This document shows, piece after piece, positions 18,708 to 27,520 of a DNA stretch of 64,000 nt. This DNA is from Herpetosiphon aurantiacus DSM 785 (GTDB lineage: Bacteria > Chloroflexota > Chloroflexia > Chloroflexales > Herpetosiphonaceae). Positions within the stretch are counted from its first letter, which is position 1. The number at the start of each line of letters is the position of its first letter. The stretch covers positions 3,239,199 to 3,303,198 of the forward strand of contig CP000875.1 in assembly GCA_000018565.1 (NCBI GenBank), in the 5' to 3' direction. The position numbers and the translations under genes are program-made. Below the pieces are notes generated by a model. It searched no databases. It was not told the DNA's origin and was given only the letters and a program-made list of their open reading frames with translations.

Positions 18708-21700
18708 TTGTTGGGCGAGGTAGGCTAATAGATCGTGGACAACATCGCCATAGCGGATTGGATTGGATTGGATTGGATTGGATTGGATTGGATTGGATTG
18801 GATTGGATTGGATTGGATTGGATTGGATTGGATTGGATTGGATTGGATTGGATTGGATTGGATTGGATTGGATTGGATTGGATTGGATTGGATTGGATTG
18901 GATTGGATTGGATTGGATTGGATTGGATTGGATTGGATTGGATTGGATTGGATTGGATTGGATTGGATTGGATTGGATTGGATTGGATTGGATTGGATTG
19001 GATTGGATTGGATTCTCAGCGGTGAATAATGTATTGACGAGCGTCAATACATTATTATCATTTTTTTGCGTATACGAATCAATAGCGATCTGCGTTAATT
19101 GCTCCCGTTCGCTTGGCTCGGTCGTGAAGTCGATGCGTGGTATGGGTATTTGTTTCAAATATTGAGTTATATATTCATAATAACCATTTGCAAGCTTTGT
19201 AGATATATCTTTGAACATATAGAAAGAAATAGATGAATTTAAGATAGATGTAATATAATAGGGGTTTTCGACAACATTTTCAAGGTTTATAACATATACT
19301 TTATTAAGACAGTAATAACTTTCGGTATCAACAACAAATGATCCATATCCGGCAATCTCAGGAGTAATTATCTTCAATGGATCAAATTGATAAGTTGATC
19401 TTGGATCAATATATTCATACCATCTAGATTCTCGTTCGTGTATATTTTTTACTTTTTGAATAAATTTCACTCTATTTATTAATAGATCTTTAAATTTAAA
19501 TAAATAATTTTTAACATTTGGGTATTTATTTATATCAATTACAGACATTTTATTATTATATAATTCGTATGGATAGATAATATATAGTTTTTCATGCAAA
19601 ACCTCCCATCTTTTCACATCTTGTCCTCTTAATAAAGGTTTTAATATATCTCTCTCAAGTTCATAATTAAATATATCACTTTCACTCACAACAAAAGCAT
19701 CATTTAATCCCGTAAAAAGACAATAATGAGGATGAGCAATCTCTCCCAAATCTCTACCTGCCACTTTTTTAATTTTTTCATTTAATTCATTATTTACACC
19801 AAAATACCATTTATTATTAATCAAATTATCAATATTAAATTTAATAACTTTATTATTTTCTATATTAATGTAATCTTTTACAGAAATAACAGGAATATCT
19901 AATGTACGATTATTATTTTTACATAAAAATACTAAACAGCAATACGTAGTAGCTCCTTCAAATAATTGATAATCGCCAAAATCAACTAAACGAAAAAGAT
20001 TTCTACTTTCTCCAATTATATTCCTAATTTTATCCCCATATGCATTTGTCATAAACTTATTAGGACATATATATCCACTAATTCCGTTAATATTTAATAA
20101 TTCAATACTTTTTTCAATGAATAATATATATATATCATATGAACCATTAGGAGAGAGATATATATTATTAAAATAATCAACATCACTTTTATCTAGAAAT
20201 TGAATTCTAATATACGGCGGATTACCCACCACCGCATCGAAGCCACCGTTGGGATTGAGCTGCACATCTTGACCGCCAGGCGTGCTGGGCGCAAAAAAGA
20301 TTTCGGGAAACTCAAGCTCCCAATGGAAAAAGTGCTTGCTGCTAGCGGCTTCAAGCGCAATCTGGCCAATCTTGGTAGCCTCAATCAAGCTATCATCTAA
20401 TTTAACTGTGGAATCGTGCAACCAAGGCTTGATGCTGGGCATGCGCAAAAAGATGTTGACCCAATCGCTTTTGCTTTTTTTGGCGGGCTGATTGCCAAAC
20501 CAACGCGAGGTATAAACATCGAGCATACGCTTGAAGGGCGCGAGATGCTGGTCGGCATCGCGAAAAGCCACCGCGCTTTGTTGCGCTTGTTCAACCGTGT
20601 TATCGCTCAAAAAACTGACTTGGCGCATCAAATCGGTGGCCAGGCTCAGGCCTGCAAACTCGTTGCCCGCCAACATATGGCTTTGGCGGCCACCAACATC
20701 AAGGTAGGTTTGCACCTCGGCAACCCGCGCCCCAATCAGGCTATTGCCATGCTTCAAGTGATGGTCGAGAAAACTCAAGGGAGCGCCAAGGGTAAAGGCA
20801 TCGAGCCACAAACTGACCTTAGCCAACTCCACCGCCATCGCATTCAGGTCAACCCCGTAGATGCAGCGTTTGAGCACCGCCCGTTTGAGCAGCGCCACCC
20901 GCGTAAGCCGTTCGGGGTCAATCGTCACCCCTTGGCGCTCCATATCGGCCACAATTTCGCTGCGGGTGCGGTCGATCATCGCCCAAACGGGGTTTTCGCT
21001 CCAGGCATTCAAAAAGTGAATCAAGCGATTGCTAATAAAATCGACGACTTCAACCAAAAAATGGCCGCTGCCCATAGCTGGGTCAAGCACCCGCAGATTC
21101 AAACAATCGTCGAGCAACTGGCCCATGGCACCATTCGGGTCAGTCCAAAACACCGCCGGATTTTCGGGGCGCTTGCTCGATTTGGCCCGAGCAGCGACCA
21201 AATTAGCATAATTGCGATATTGTTTCTGGGCCTCGTGCAAACGCGGAGCCAAGGCCTTAAATTTCTGATCAAGCACCGCGCCAACCGTCTGCTGCACAAT
21301 ATATTTCACAATATAATCGGGCGTGTAATAGCTGCCCGTGGCCTTGCGCTCCTTTTTATCGTTGACCAAATAGGCCATGCCCCGCTCGATAATTGCCAGT
21401 GGTTTGGCAACTTTAGCGGCTGGCTGATAAACCTCTTTGCCTTTCTCCTTAGTCACGGCCAAGCATTCGCTGGCGATGTGCAACTTAAATTCCAGCAAAC
21501 CTTCGTAAATGCTCCCAAGCTGGCGCACGCCCAACGACTTAAAATCAATCAATACTAATGCTTGGCTCCGATCATCAAGATCGCGGGCAAGCCGATCCAA
21601 GCCCAAGGCCAAGTAGCGATCGGGTACGGCGTAGCGTTGCAAAAACTGGCCGCTCGTGCTAGTTGCGCTAAACAAACCACCGTTGTAGGTTGGCATATTC

Positions 21701-23265
21701 AAATCGGGCGAGCCACGATCGATCACCGCACACAAATCGAGGATGCGCTGATAAAGCGCGGTTGAAGTGGCGCTGTAGTGGGCTTGCAAATTGGCCGCCC
21801 GCTGATCGAGCAAGCTACCAGCAATCTCAGCGATCTCACGTTTGAGCGTGTACAAGCTGCGTTCGCGATAGCCGTTATGTTCATTCAGCGGCAGCAAATC
21901 CAGGCTTTCGGCATACAACACAAACATCAATCGATACAAAAAGGTCAACGTACCTTCAAAAACCGGGTTGAGTTGCTGCTCAGAAACGTCGTTAGCACCT
22001 TGGCGGCGCATGTCGGCAATAAAACCTTGGGCAAATTGGGGAAAAATCTCAGTAAACACCCGATCTTTCAAGCGTTCGCCCAAGCCCTTGGCATACTCCG
22101 CCGATTGTTTGAGCAAGCGCTCCAAAAATCCGCCGAACGCCTGAGCACGAAAAAACAACCACCAATATTTGAGTGCAACCAGCGCATCCTGCGCCCCGAA
22201 AGCCTCTTCTAAATCAACCTCGTAGTAGTTGGTAGCCTTATTGCTGGCAGTGGTTGAATATAAGCGCCAATATTTGCCATTGCTCACAATCACCCATGGC
22301 ACCGTGCCAGCCTCAAGCGTCGAAACCACCTCGGCCCCAGGAATGATCAGCGGCGTAGCGGGATCGCGCTGGCTATCTTGATCGTCTAAATTACGATTCC
22401 AAACATAGCCAAAAAAAGCAGCGACTGGTTGGGGATTATTGGGCAAGGCCAAATCGTAGCGATAGGCTGGCTCACCCGCGACCGCTTGCAGCACAAAGCC
22501 CAAATCCGCCAAGATTGGCGCATAAAATTGCTTTTGCATCGTCGCAAGAGGCTGATCAGTTAATTGTTGACGGGCAGTTTTGAGCAGCGGGTTGATTTTG
22601 CGGCCAATTGGCAACACATCTTCATTCCATTCAGCATTTAATTTGGCATCAGTCAAACGATGTTTCAAATAATAATCCGAGAACAGCGCCCGATTATTAA
22701 AATATTGCTCGCTCCACTCGGCCAACACAAAGGCCGAGCGCAGCTTATCCCACTGATACAGCGCATCGGGTTCGGTCATGGTAAAGCGTTTGAGCACGCG
22801 CAACGCTACATCCGAAACATGCAAACGATTGATCGTGAGTGGCACAGGCCGCAACATTTGGCGAATCGCCGCGCCACGCTGGGTATTTTGCGCCAACTCG
22901 CGCAGCAAGATCACAAACTCAAAGCTCTCATAATCTTTGGTCAAAATAACCAACGCCAACTCAGGCCGATCGCGAAACGCGCGGGCGATAGCATTGCGTA
23001 AAGCAGCGGTGAGTGAGCGCACTTCTAACAAATAAATTTTTATTTCTTGATCGTGGGGATCGGTTGCCAACAACTCCAGATGCTTAATTTCTTGGCGCAA
23101 ATAGGCGCTATCGAGGCCAACCTGAGCATACGAATCGATCGTTGTGCGCACATCGATCGCATACTGCAAACGCGCCAAAAAGCCCGCCAACGCATCGGCA
23201 TTTTGCAATTGACGAATATCGCCTTTGTTCAATTGAATATCATTGGAATCGAAATCAAGCGTCAT
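18427..23265 (-). CDS. Eco57I-class adenine-N6 DNA methylase / type IIG-like enzyme (phase-variable)
   Basis: The product is 1612 residues as read in the present repeat phase. The ATG at 23265 follows GGGAGA at good spacing; the longer frame to 23379 translates an intergenic repeat. Residues 1-600 are an N-terminal region that may include a nuclease-like domain. Residue 728 starts the SAM-binding motif DPAMGSGHF and 1015 the catalytic NPPY, the order seen in Eco57I and PglX enzymes that methylate adenine. Residues 1020-1405 are the expected target-recognition domain and are far richer in A+T than the rest. Then come about 87 residues of the pentapeptide NPIQS, encoded by the 5-bp repeat, and an out-of-frame tail of 109 residues rich in Arg, Pro and Gln. 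The natural C-terminus is the next segment, in another frame, so the gene is probably in an OFF or truncated state. Confidence 0.85.
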   Translation of the reverse strand: MTLDFDSNDIQLNKGDIRQLQNADALAGFLARLQYAIDVRTTIDSYAQVGLDSAYLRQEIKHLELLATDPHDQEIKIYLLEVRSLTAALRNAIARAFRDRPELALVILTKDYESFEFVILLRELAQNTQRGAAIRQMLRPVPLTINRLHVSDVALRVLKRFTMTEPDALYQWDKLRSAFVLAEWSEQYFNNRALFSDYYLKHRLTDAKLNAEWNEDVLPIGRKINPLLKTARQQLTDQPLATMQKQFYAPILADLGFVLQAVAGEPAYRYDLALPNNPQPVAAFFGYVWNRNLDDQDSQRDPATPLIIPGAEVVSTLEAGTVPWVIVSNGKYWRLYSTTASNKATNYYEVDLEEAFGAQDALVALKYWWLFFRAQAFGGFLERLLKQSAEYAKGLGERLKDRVFTEIFPQFAQGFIADMRRQGANDVSEQQLNPVFEGTLTFLYRLMFVLYAESLDLLPLNEHNGYRERSLYTLKREIAEIAGSLLDQRAANLQAHYSATSTALYQRILDLCAVIDRGSPDLNMPTYNGGLFSATSTSGQFLQRYAVPDRYLALGLDRLARDLDDRSQALVLIDFKSLGVRQLGSIYEGLLEFKLHIASECLAVTKEKGKEVYQPAAKVAKPLAIIERGMAYLVNDKKERKATGSYYTPDYIVKYIVQQTVGAVLDQKFKALAPRLHEAQKQYRNYANLVAARAKSSKRPENPAVFWTDPNGAMGQLLDDCLNLRVLDPAMGSGHFLVEVVDFISNRLIHFLNAWSENPVWAMIDRTRSEIVADMERQGVTIDPERLTRVALLKRAVLKRCIYGVDLNAMAVELAKVSLWLDAFTLGAPLSFLDHHLKHGNSLIGARVAEVQTYLDVGGRQSHMLAGNEFAGLSLATDLMRQVSFLSDNTVEQAQQSAVAFRDADQHLAPFKRMLDVYTSRWFGNQPAKKSKSDWVNIFLRMPSIKPWLHDSTVKLDDSLIEATKIGQIALEAASSKHFFHWELEFPEIFFAPSTPGGQDVQLNPNGGFDAVVGNPPYIRIQFLDKSDVDYFNNIYLSPNGSYDIYILFIEKSIELLNINGISGYICPNKFMTNAYGDKIRNIIGESRNLFRLVDFGDYQLFEGATTYCCLVFLCKNNNRTLDIPVISVKDYINIENNKVIKFNIDNLINNKWYFGVNNELNEKIKKVAGRDLGEIAHPHYCLFTGLNDAFVVSESDIFNYELERDILKPLLRGQDVKRWEVLHEKLYIIYPYELYNNKMSVIDINKYPNVKNYLFKFKDLLINRVKFIQKVKNIHERESRWYEYIDPRSTYQFDPLKIITPEIAGYGSFVVDTESYYCLNKVYVINLENVVENPYYITSILNSSISFYMFKDISTKLANGYYEYITQYLKQIPIPRIDFTTEPSEREQLTQIAIDSYTQKNDNNVLTLVNTLFTAENPIQSNPIQSNPIQSNPIQSNPIQSNPIQSNPIQSNPIQSNPIQSNPIQSNPIQSNPIQSNPIQSNPIQSNPIQSNPIQSNPIQSNPLWRCCPRSISLPRPTNDRAEQSQATSQQALLELARKPTTDSAQKRRNWPRQPDGQNDHPRLPWRLPKRPTRRQLERLLVSAATKPQSFCRQSQRNRSQHCPSLPPIAR
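18755..19014. repeat. 52 perfect tandem copies of GGATT (simple sequence repeat in a coding region)
   Basis: The 260 bases are exactly 52 GGATT units with no mismatch. Read on the minus strand, all three frames are open and give the same NPIQS repeat, so slippage changes only the frame that follows. Downstream frames: the present one runs 109 codons to a stop at 18427; one leads into the methylase C-terminal part; the third stops after about 11 codons (TAG at 18725-18727). The copy number is high enough for frequent slippage, and may also be misassembled. Confidence 0.95.
19025..19056. repeat. Perfect inverted repeat beside the GGATT tract
   Basis: 15-base arms (AATAATGTATTGACG and its complement) separated by two bases, lying inside the methylase reading frame 10 bases from the repeat tract. 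It could form a DNA cruciform or RNA hairpin and may influence slippage or transcription. No T-run follows on either strand, so it is not a typical terminator. Confidence 0.75.
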
Positions 23266-23598
23266 CGCACAATCTCCCACAAACCACAACATGGCATCGA
23301 GTGTTAGCGTAGTGTAGCATATTTTAGCGCTGGGGGATCGGAAAGTTTGATCCACGAAGGGCACGAAGGACGAAACCACGCAGAACGCGCAGAACGCGAA
23401 GTGCTATTTTTTAACCACAGATTGCCCAGATTTGTTTGATTATTTTCCTCTGCCTTCTAATTTTTGATTTGGCATTTCACCCCTCATCCTTTATCCTTCA
23501 TCCTTTCAGTTGCCCTTCGTGGATCAAATTCAGTGAACCTTCCGCCTCCCTGAATATTCTGTTTTAGGCTATGTCCTTCGATTTGCGTTTAGTTATTG
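23266..23598. repeat. Intergenic region with CTTCGTGG-family repeats
   Basis: No gene seen. 23344-23400 holds the dispersed repeat (GATCCACGAAGGGCACGAAGG then CGCAGAACGCG units), with a second short piece (GCCCTTCGTGGATCAAA) near 23512. The 60 bases just upstream of the methylase should contain its promoter; I could not pick out convincing hexamers. Confidence 0.65.
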
Positions 23599-24615
23599 TT
23601 ACCAACCATTCATAATATCATCGGCATAGCGCCCCAAAAATTGCTCAATATTATAAAACACAAACTCATTGAAGTAACGAACAAGATTCTTATCATCAAA
23701 TAAATCATTTTTCATACTATCAATACAAATAACCCCATTCAATTTATCACTAACATTAATATATTGGGCATAGATCATTAAGTATTCTAATATACCTTTC
23801 TCTTCTTGCTCGATTGGCAAGAAAATATGATGTTGAGCATCAGGATTCTTCTTTATAGGTTTATCATTAGACATACTAAACTGAGCATAAACTACTCTTT
23901 TTTCAATATAAGCAATCCCTGCTACCCCTGATTTCTCTTTACGTTTCTCAAGATCTTCGCCTATATAAAATTCAACATCATAAATACTAACATTTCCTAT
24001 TTCAAAATAAGCATACACACGTAAATACTCTTTCAATAAATCTAAATTTTCAATTTTAGGAAATAAAATTGTTGTTCTAAGTTTGATTTTTTCATTATAA
24101 TATTTACTCAACCCTTGTTCAATATCAAAAAATAGCTTATAAATGTAATTACTAATCATCTTTCTATTATCACTTTCATTACCGTGATATTTTCTATATT
24201 TATTATTTATTTCAATAAATAAATCAAATAAAATCATTTTTGCCCTTAATTTCTCGATCAATACATTCTTTTTATTAAATTCTATGTTCATTTGATTATA
24301 CAACTCAATCAGCATTTGATATTCTAATTCATATTTATTGATTTTCTTATCACTTAATATATTAGCTTTTTTGCTATTAATTATTTCATTTTTATGCAAT
24401 GTTAGCTGATTATTATCTAAAACTAATTCATTATTAATCATTATTAATTCATGATATTTTTCATTTAAACTATTCAATTCCAATCTAATTTTCTTATTTT
24501 CCTCTCTAACTTCCTTATTTTTAAGGTATACAATTCCATATTTTCTAATTTCAAATGTCAATATTACCAGCATTATAATAATAGATCCTGAGAAAATTAT
24601 ATTAATACTATTCAT
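23599..24615 (-). CDS. Membrane-anchored coiled-coil protein with GAF-like C-terminal domain
   Basis: 338 residues, AT-rich codon use (many Ile, Asn, Lys). Residues 5-23 form one membrane segment, 30-110 a heptad-rich coiled coil, and about 190-330 an alpha/beta domain (SGVAGIAYIEKRVVYAQF, HHIFLPI, LNGVICIDS) that looks like a GAF domain, a fold that often binds cyclic nucleotides. It is the third gene of the DAC-patatin operon: TAAGGAT, overlapping the patatin stop, is its ribosome site and the ATG lies 9 bases after that stop. Inferred role: membrane sensor, regulator or accessory effector of the system. It has no recognised enzymatic motif. Confidence 0.7.
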   Translation of the reverse strand: MNSINIIFSGSIIIMLVILTFEIRKYGIVYLKNKEVREENKKIRLELNSLNEKYHELIMINNELVLDNNQLTLHKNEIINSKKANILSDKKINKYELEYQMLIELYNQMNIEFNKKNVLIEKLRAKMILFDLFIEINNKYRKYHGNESDNRKMISNYIYKLFFDIEQGLSKYYNEKIKLRTTILFPKIENLDLLKEYLRVYAYFEIGNVSIYDVEFYIGEDLEKRKEKSGVAGIAYIEKRVVYAQFSMSNDKPIKKNPDAQHHIFLPIEQEEKGILEYLMIYAQYINVSDKLNGVICIDSMKNDLFDDKNLVRYFNEFVFYNIEQFLGRYADDIMNGW

Positions 24616-24624
24616 AATATATCC

Positions 24625-25605
24625 TTATTCGTTAAAAAACCCCGATAACTTATTCCGAATCTCAGCCTCACAAGCTTTTTCAAAGCCAATATTGCGTAAT
24701 GCTCTGGTTGCGCTTTCGTTAGCAATATCGAGAGCAACCGTCTGAGGCTGAGGTAGGGTAATCCGTACATAGCGCGATTGCATTGCAGGTTGCCAAGCAA
24801 ACACACGCCTGAGTGTTTCATGGGCAATCATCGAGGTCGCATCAATTGCAATACTAGCGATCGAATCACTCCAAGAAATAACCCCTCGACTCAAGACGGT
24901 CTGTTGCCAGCGGCTCAATTTCACAAAATTTTGTCCCAACTCAGCCCGCGGAGTAGCGATCGACAAAATCTTTAGGGATTGCGGATCTTGGGCTAAGTGT
25001 GATACTGCTTCAGCATAGCCCAACAAGGCTGGATGATTGGCAAAAACCCCACCATCACAGAATCGTTCTTCAACTCCTGTGTGCGGGTTTTGCAGAGTCA
25101 CAATTGGTAAGTAAATTGGGGCCGCCGAACTCGCTAAGGCAATATCGCGAAGATAATAACGATCATCACGATTTAAATCGGCTGAATGATCAGTTTTAAA
25201 AACTCTTGGCTTGCCATTGCTCAAATTAAAAGCCGTAATAATAACCCGTTTGCCTTGAGCTTTAATATCACCCAAAGTAATATCGCCAAAAAAATCTTTG
25301 AGCAATTTCCGTAAGGCAGTATTCGAATATTGCGCTAAGAAAAAGCCACGGATCAAACGAAATTTGCGCATCCAAAATAATCGATTATTAAATACCAAAG
25401 AACCAAATTTCGTATAGATCTGCATTAATTCTTTGCCAGTTTTACCAGAAGCCAAACCAAGCGCAATAATTGCCCCAGTGCTTGTTCCGCAAAACAGCGT
25501 AAATGTTTGATGGAAACTTGTATGATAAAAACGTTCGATTTCTTCGATAAATGCCAATGAAGCAACACCCAAATAGCCCCCACCATCAATGCTTACAATA
25601 TTCAT
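24625..25605 (-). CDS. Patatin-like phospholipase, likely membrane-degrading immune effector (CapV-like)
   Basis: 326 residues from the ATG that follows AGGAG; an upstream in-frame start has no ribosome site. It has all patatin catalytic marks: oxyanion loop DGGGYLG (7-13), nucleophile elbow GTSTG with Ser42, and the catalytic Asp in DGG (Asp184). Residues 185-326 form a helical tail in which nucleotide binding occurs in CapV-type CBASS effectors. Known role of the family: hydrolysis of membrane phospholipids; in CBASS, activation by a cyclic nucleotide kills the infected cell. The gene sits between a DAC cyclase-like gene and a GAF-like gene, with ribosome sites overlapping stop codons at both junctions. 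Its base composition is closer to the chromosome average than that of its two AT-rich neighbours, suggesting a mosaic origin. Confidence 0.88.
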   Translation of the reverse strand: MNIVSIDGGGYLGVASLAFIEEIERFYHTSFHQTFTLFCGTSTGAIIALGLASGKTGKELMQIYTKFGSLVFNNRLFWMRKFRLIRGFFLAQYSNTALRKLLKDFFGDITLGDIKAQGKRVIITAFNLSNGKPRVFKTDHSADLNRDDRYYLRDIALASSAAPIYLPIVTLQNPHTGVEERFCDGGVFANHPALLGYAEAVSHLAQDPQSLKILSIATPRAELGQNFVKLSRWQQTVLSRGVISWSDSIASIAIDATSMIAHETLRRVFAWQPAMQSRYVRITLPQPQTVALDIANESATRALRNIGFEKACEAEIRNKLSGFFNE

Positions 25606-25615
25606 ACTTATTCTC

Positions 25616-27181
25616 CTATTTTTCAGGTTCAGGAAAAAAGTCAATATATCCATCCTCTGAGATAACAACTACAAAGCGCGAATTTTTCTCTTTCGCCTTC
25701 TCAGAATAAGCTTTTGCAGCATGATAGCGTGATCCGCGAGCCGGATCATTTTGTTCAGAAGAGCCATATTGTAAAATTGCCCCAATTGCATAACATCGAC
25801 CTTCTTTATCCATTAATATTCCTCCATCGATAGTAAGTAGAGAGTTTATTGATTTAAAAATATCTCTAATTGACCTAACTTCAATTTTAATACAAACAAT
25901 ATTATTATTAGCGATCTCTTCTTGTACATCGTTACCAAAAATTAATGTAATCCCTTTTCGTTCTTTTAGTGCAACTTCTATGACATCTAAAATAAATCTA
26001 TGTATATCATCTATGTATTCTTGCCTAAATTCAGCGTTGATAATACGATTACGAATTTCATCCTGATTAATTCCTGTTATTATCCTTGGTATACTATATT
26101 CAACATACATCAACATCCATTTATTATAATACAATTCCCATTTACTTTGTCCAATAATTTTTATAATGAATACATCTTTTAATTGCTCAATTATGTTTTT
26201 ATAATACAATCCATAGATGAATATTGAATCTGTAGCTAATACAATATTATTTCTTGCCATTTGAATTAATTTTCTCGTGGTTTTACTTTTATTAATTCTA
26301 TAATCTTTATGATCTTTTAACTTAAATATATATTGCATATTCTTTAATTTATCATCATTAATCAATACTAAATATCCATTAATATACGTATTTTCATAGC
26401 TCATTTGTGATATAGAATTAATCAAATCAAACATATCTATTTGTACTTCATCATCCTTCTTATCGATATCTAATATTTCAATAACCCCTTTCAATAAAGA
26501 TTCCCCTGATGAGATTAGTATCTTATTTGAAATTGATATTATTTCATTATTTTTATAAACTATTTCGTCTTTAAATAATGATTCTAAAACGGAAACGCAT
26601 TTATTAAGGTATGAATAGATAACTGCATCAATAAATGATCGTATTTCACCTCGCCCAACTTCCCTAGGGTCATGAAATTTATGATAATTTGATGATGATT
26701 TTTTATCTAGATTAAATATTATATAAACATCGTAACCTAAAATATCCCTGACTTGCGAGAAATATGCAAAACATTTATTATTTTTATTAAATAATTTATA
26801 TGTATCTAAATTATATTTTCTTCTATATTTTATATTTTTATTTTGTAAATTAAATTTCTTCTTAGCATTTAAAAATGAATTTATCATAGCTCTATGCGAA
26901 ATATCATTTGAATCAAGATTTGTACTACGTTTTTCAGGGATTACTCCTTTTTTAATTCCCTTGTTACTAGACATTAATTTCTTTTTTATCATTTCAGATA
27001 AAATAATATTATTTTTATTATCTGGGTATAATATTACTGAACATTGATTTCTATCATGATACTTAACACCAAATATCAATATTTCATAAATAATATTTGA
27101 GTCCTTAAAAATATTATCAGCAATTTTCTTAATATATGTATAATATTGATCTTGGGTTGTCCAAATTTCGTTCATACTCAT
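25616..27181 (-). CDS. DisA_N/DAC-domain nucleotide cyclase-like protein with N-terminal sensor region
   Basis: 521 residues, strongly AT-rich. The C-terminal 75 residues match the diadenylate cyclase (DAC) core: IDGGILMDKEGR (residues 451-462; canonical DGA), then GSRYHAA (483-489; canonical G-RHRAA) and VVISEDGYIDFF. The two signatures are changed (DGG, RYH) but in the right order and spacing. Residues 1-440 are not a known CD-NTase; 240-340 (ISSGE..., RKLIQMAR, IYGLY) resemble the sensor-like domains found before DAC domains in predicted conflict systems. Inferred: on phage or stress sensing it makes a cyclic nucleotide that activates the patatin encoded next. AAAGGA precedes the ATG. Alternative: a degenerate, nucleotide-binding but inactive DAC. 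Confidence 0.75.
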   Translation of the reverse strand: MSMNEIWTTQDQYYTYIKKIADNIFKDSNIIYEILIFGVKYHDRNQCSVILYPDNKNNIILSEMIKKKLMSSNKGIKKGVIPEKRSTNLDSNDISHRAMINSFLNAKKKFNLQNKNIKYRRKYNLDTYKLFNKNNKCFAYFSQVRDILGYDVYIIFNLDKKSSSNYHKFHDPREVGRGEIRSFIDAVIYSYLNKCVSVLESLFKDEIVYKNNEIISISNKILISSGESLLKGVIEILDIDKKDDEVQIDMFDLINSISQMSYENTYINGYLVLINDDKLKNMQYIFKLKDHKDYRINKSKTTRKLIQMARNNIVLATDSIFIYGLYYKNIIEQLKDVFIIKIIGQSKWELYYNKWMLMYVEYSIPRIITGINQDEIRNRIINAEFRQEYIDDIHRFILDVIEVALKERKGITLIFGNDVQEEIANNNIVCIKIEVRSIRDIFKSINSLLTIDGGILMDKEGRCYAIGAILQYGSSEQNDPARGSRYHAAKAYSEKAKEKNSRFVVVISEDGYIDFFPEPEK

Positions 27182-27520
27182 AGCAGTATCCTTTAAAAAG
27201 TCAGTTAAAATAAATTCAACAGCTATCCTAAGCAGGTTTTAGATCATAGTACGCAACACTGAGTTAGCTATAAATATTAAATAAATCAATAAATGTATTA
27301 GTGGGTGATTGAAGGGGAAGTCATTGGCTGGAATTACAAAAAGTGTTAGGCAAAATATATACTTCAAATCATCGATTGTCAATAATCAATTGTTAGGCAA
27401 TTAGCAATCAGGGGCAGGTTTATCACCAAAGATTCTGAGGTAAAGGCAGCTCGCTTGATTCGGCTACAACTCCATGGTTCAATAAGTCTATAGTGATTAA
27501 TCGCTCGCTGTTTTGCTACC

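Noticed and set aside
18755-19014. CRISPR array or minisatellite of repeats and spacers
   Set aside because: The unit is 5 bp with no spacers and lies inside a reading frame.
18735-19165. Plus-strand reading frames of repeated DWIGL pentapeptides
   Set aside because: They are the translation of the 5-bp repeat on the other strand, open in every frame by chance, with no ribosome site or flanking domain.
20416-21558. 380-residue plus-strand protein
   Set aside because: It is antisense to the methylase body, which has clear SAM and NPPY motifs.
14110-23265. Standard DISARM or BREX locus
   Set aside because: No drmA, drmB, pglZ, brxA-C or related genes are adjacent; only a methylase and a PLD-helicase are present.
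23266-23379. N-terminal extension of the methylase to 23379
   Set aside because: The extra 38 residues begin with a translated CTTCGTGG repeat, and a good ribosome site precedes the ATG at 23265.
25616-27181. Ordinary housekeeping DisA or CdaA
   Set aside because: It lacks the DisA helix-hairpin-helix part and CdaA membrane helices, has altered signatures and lies in an effector operon.
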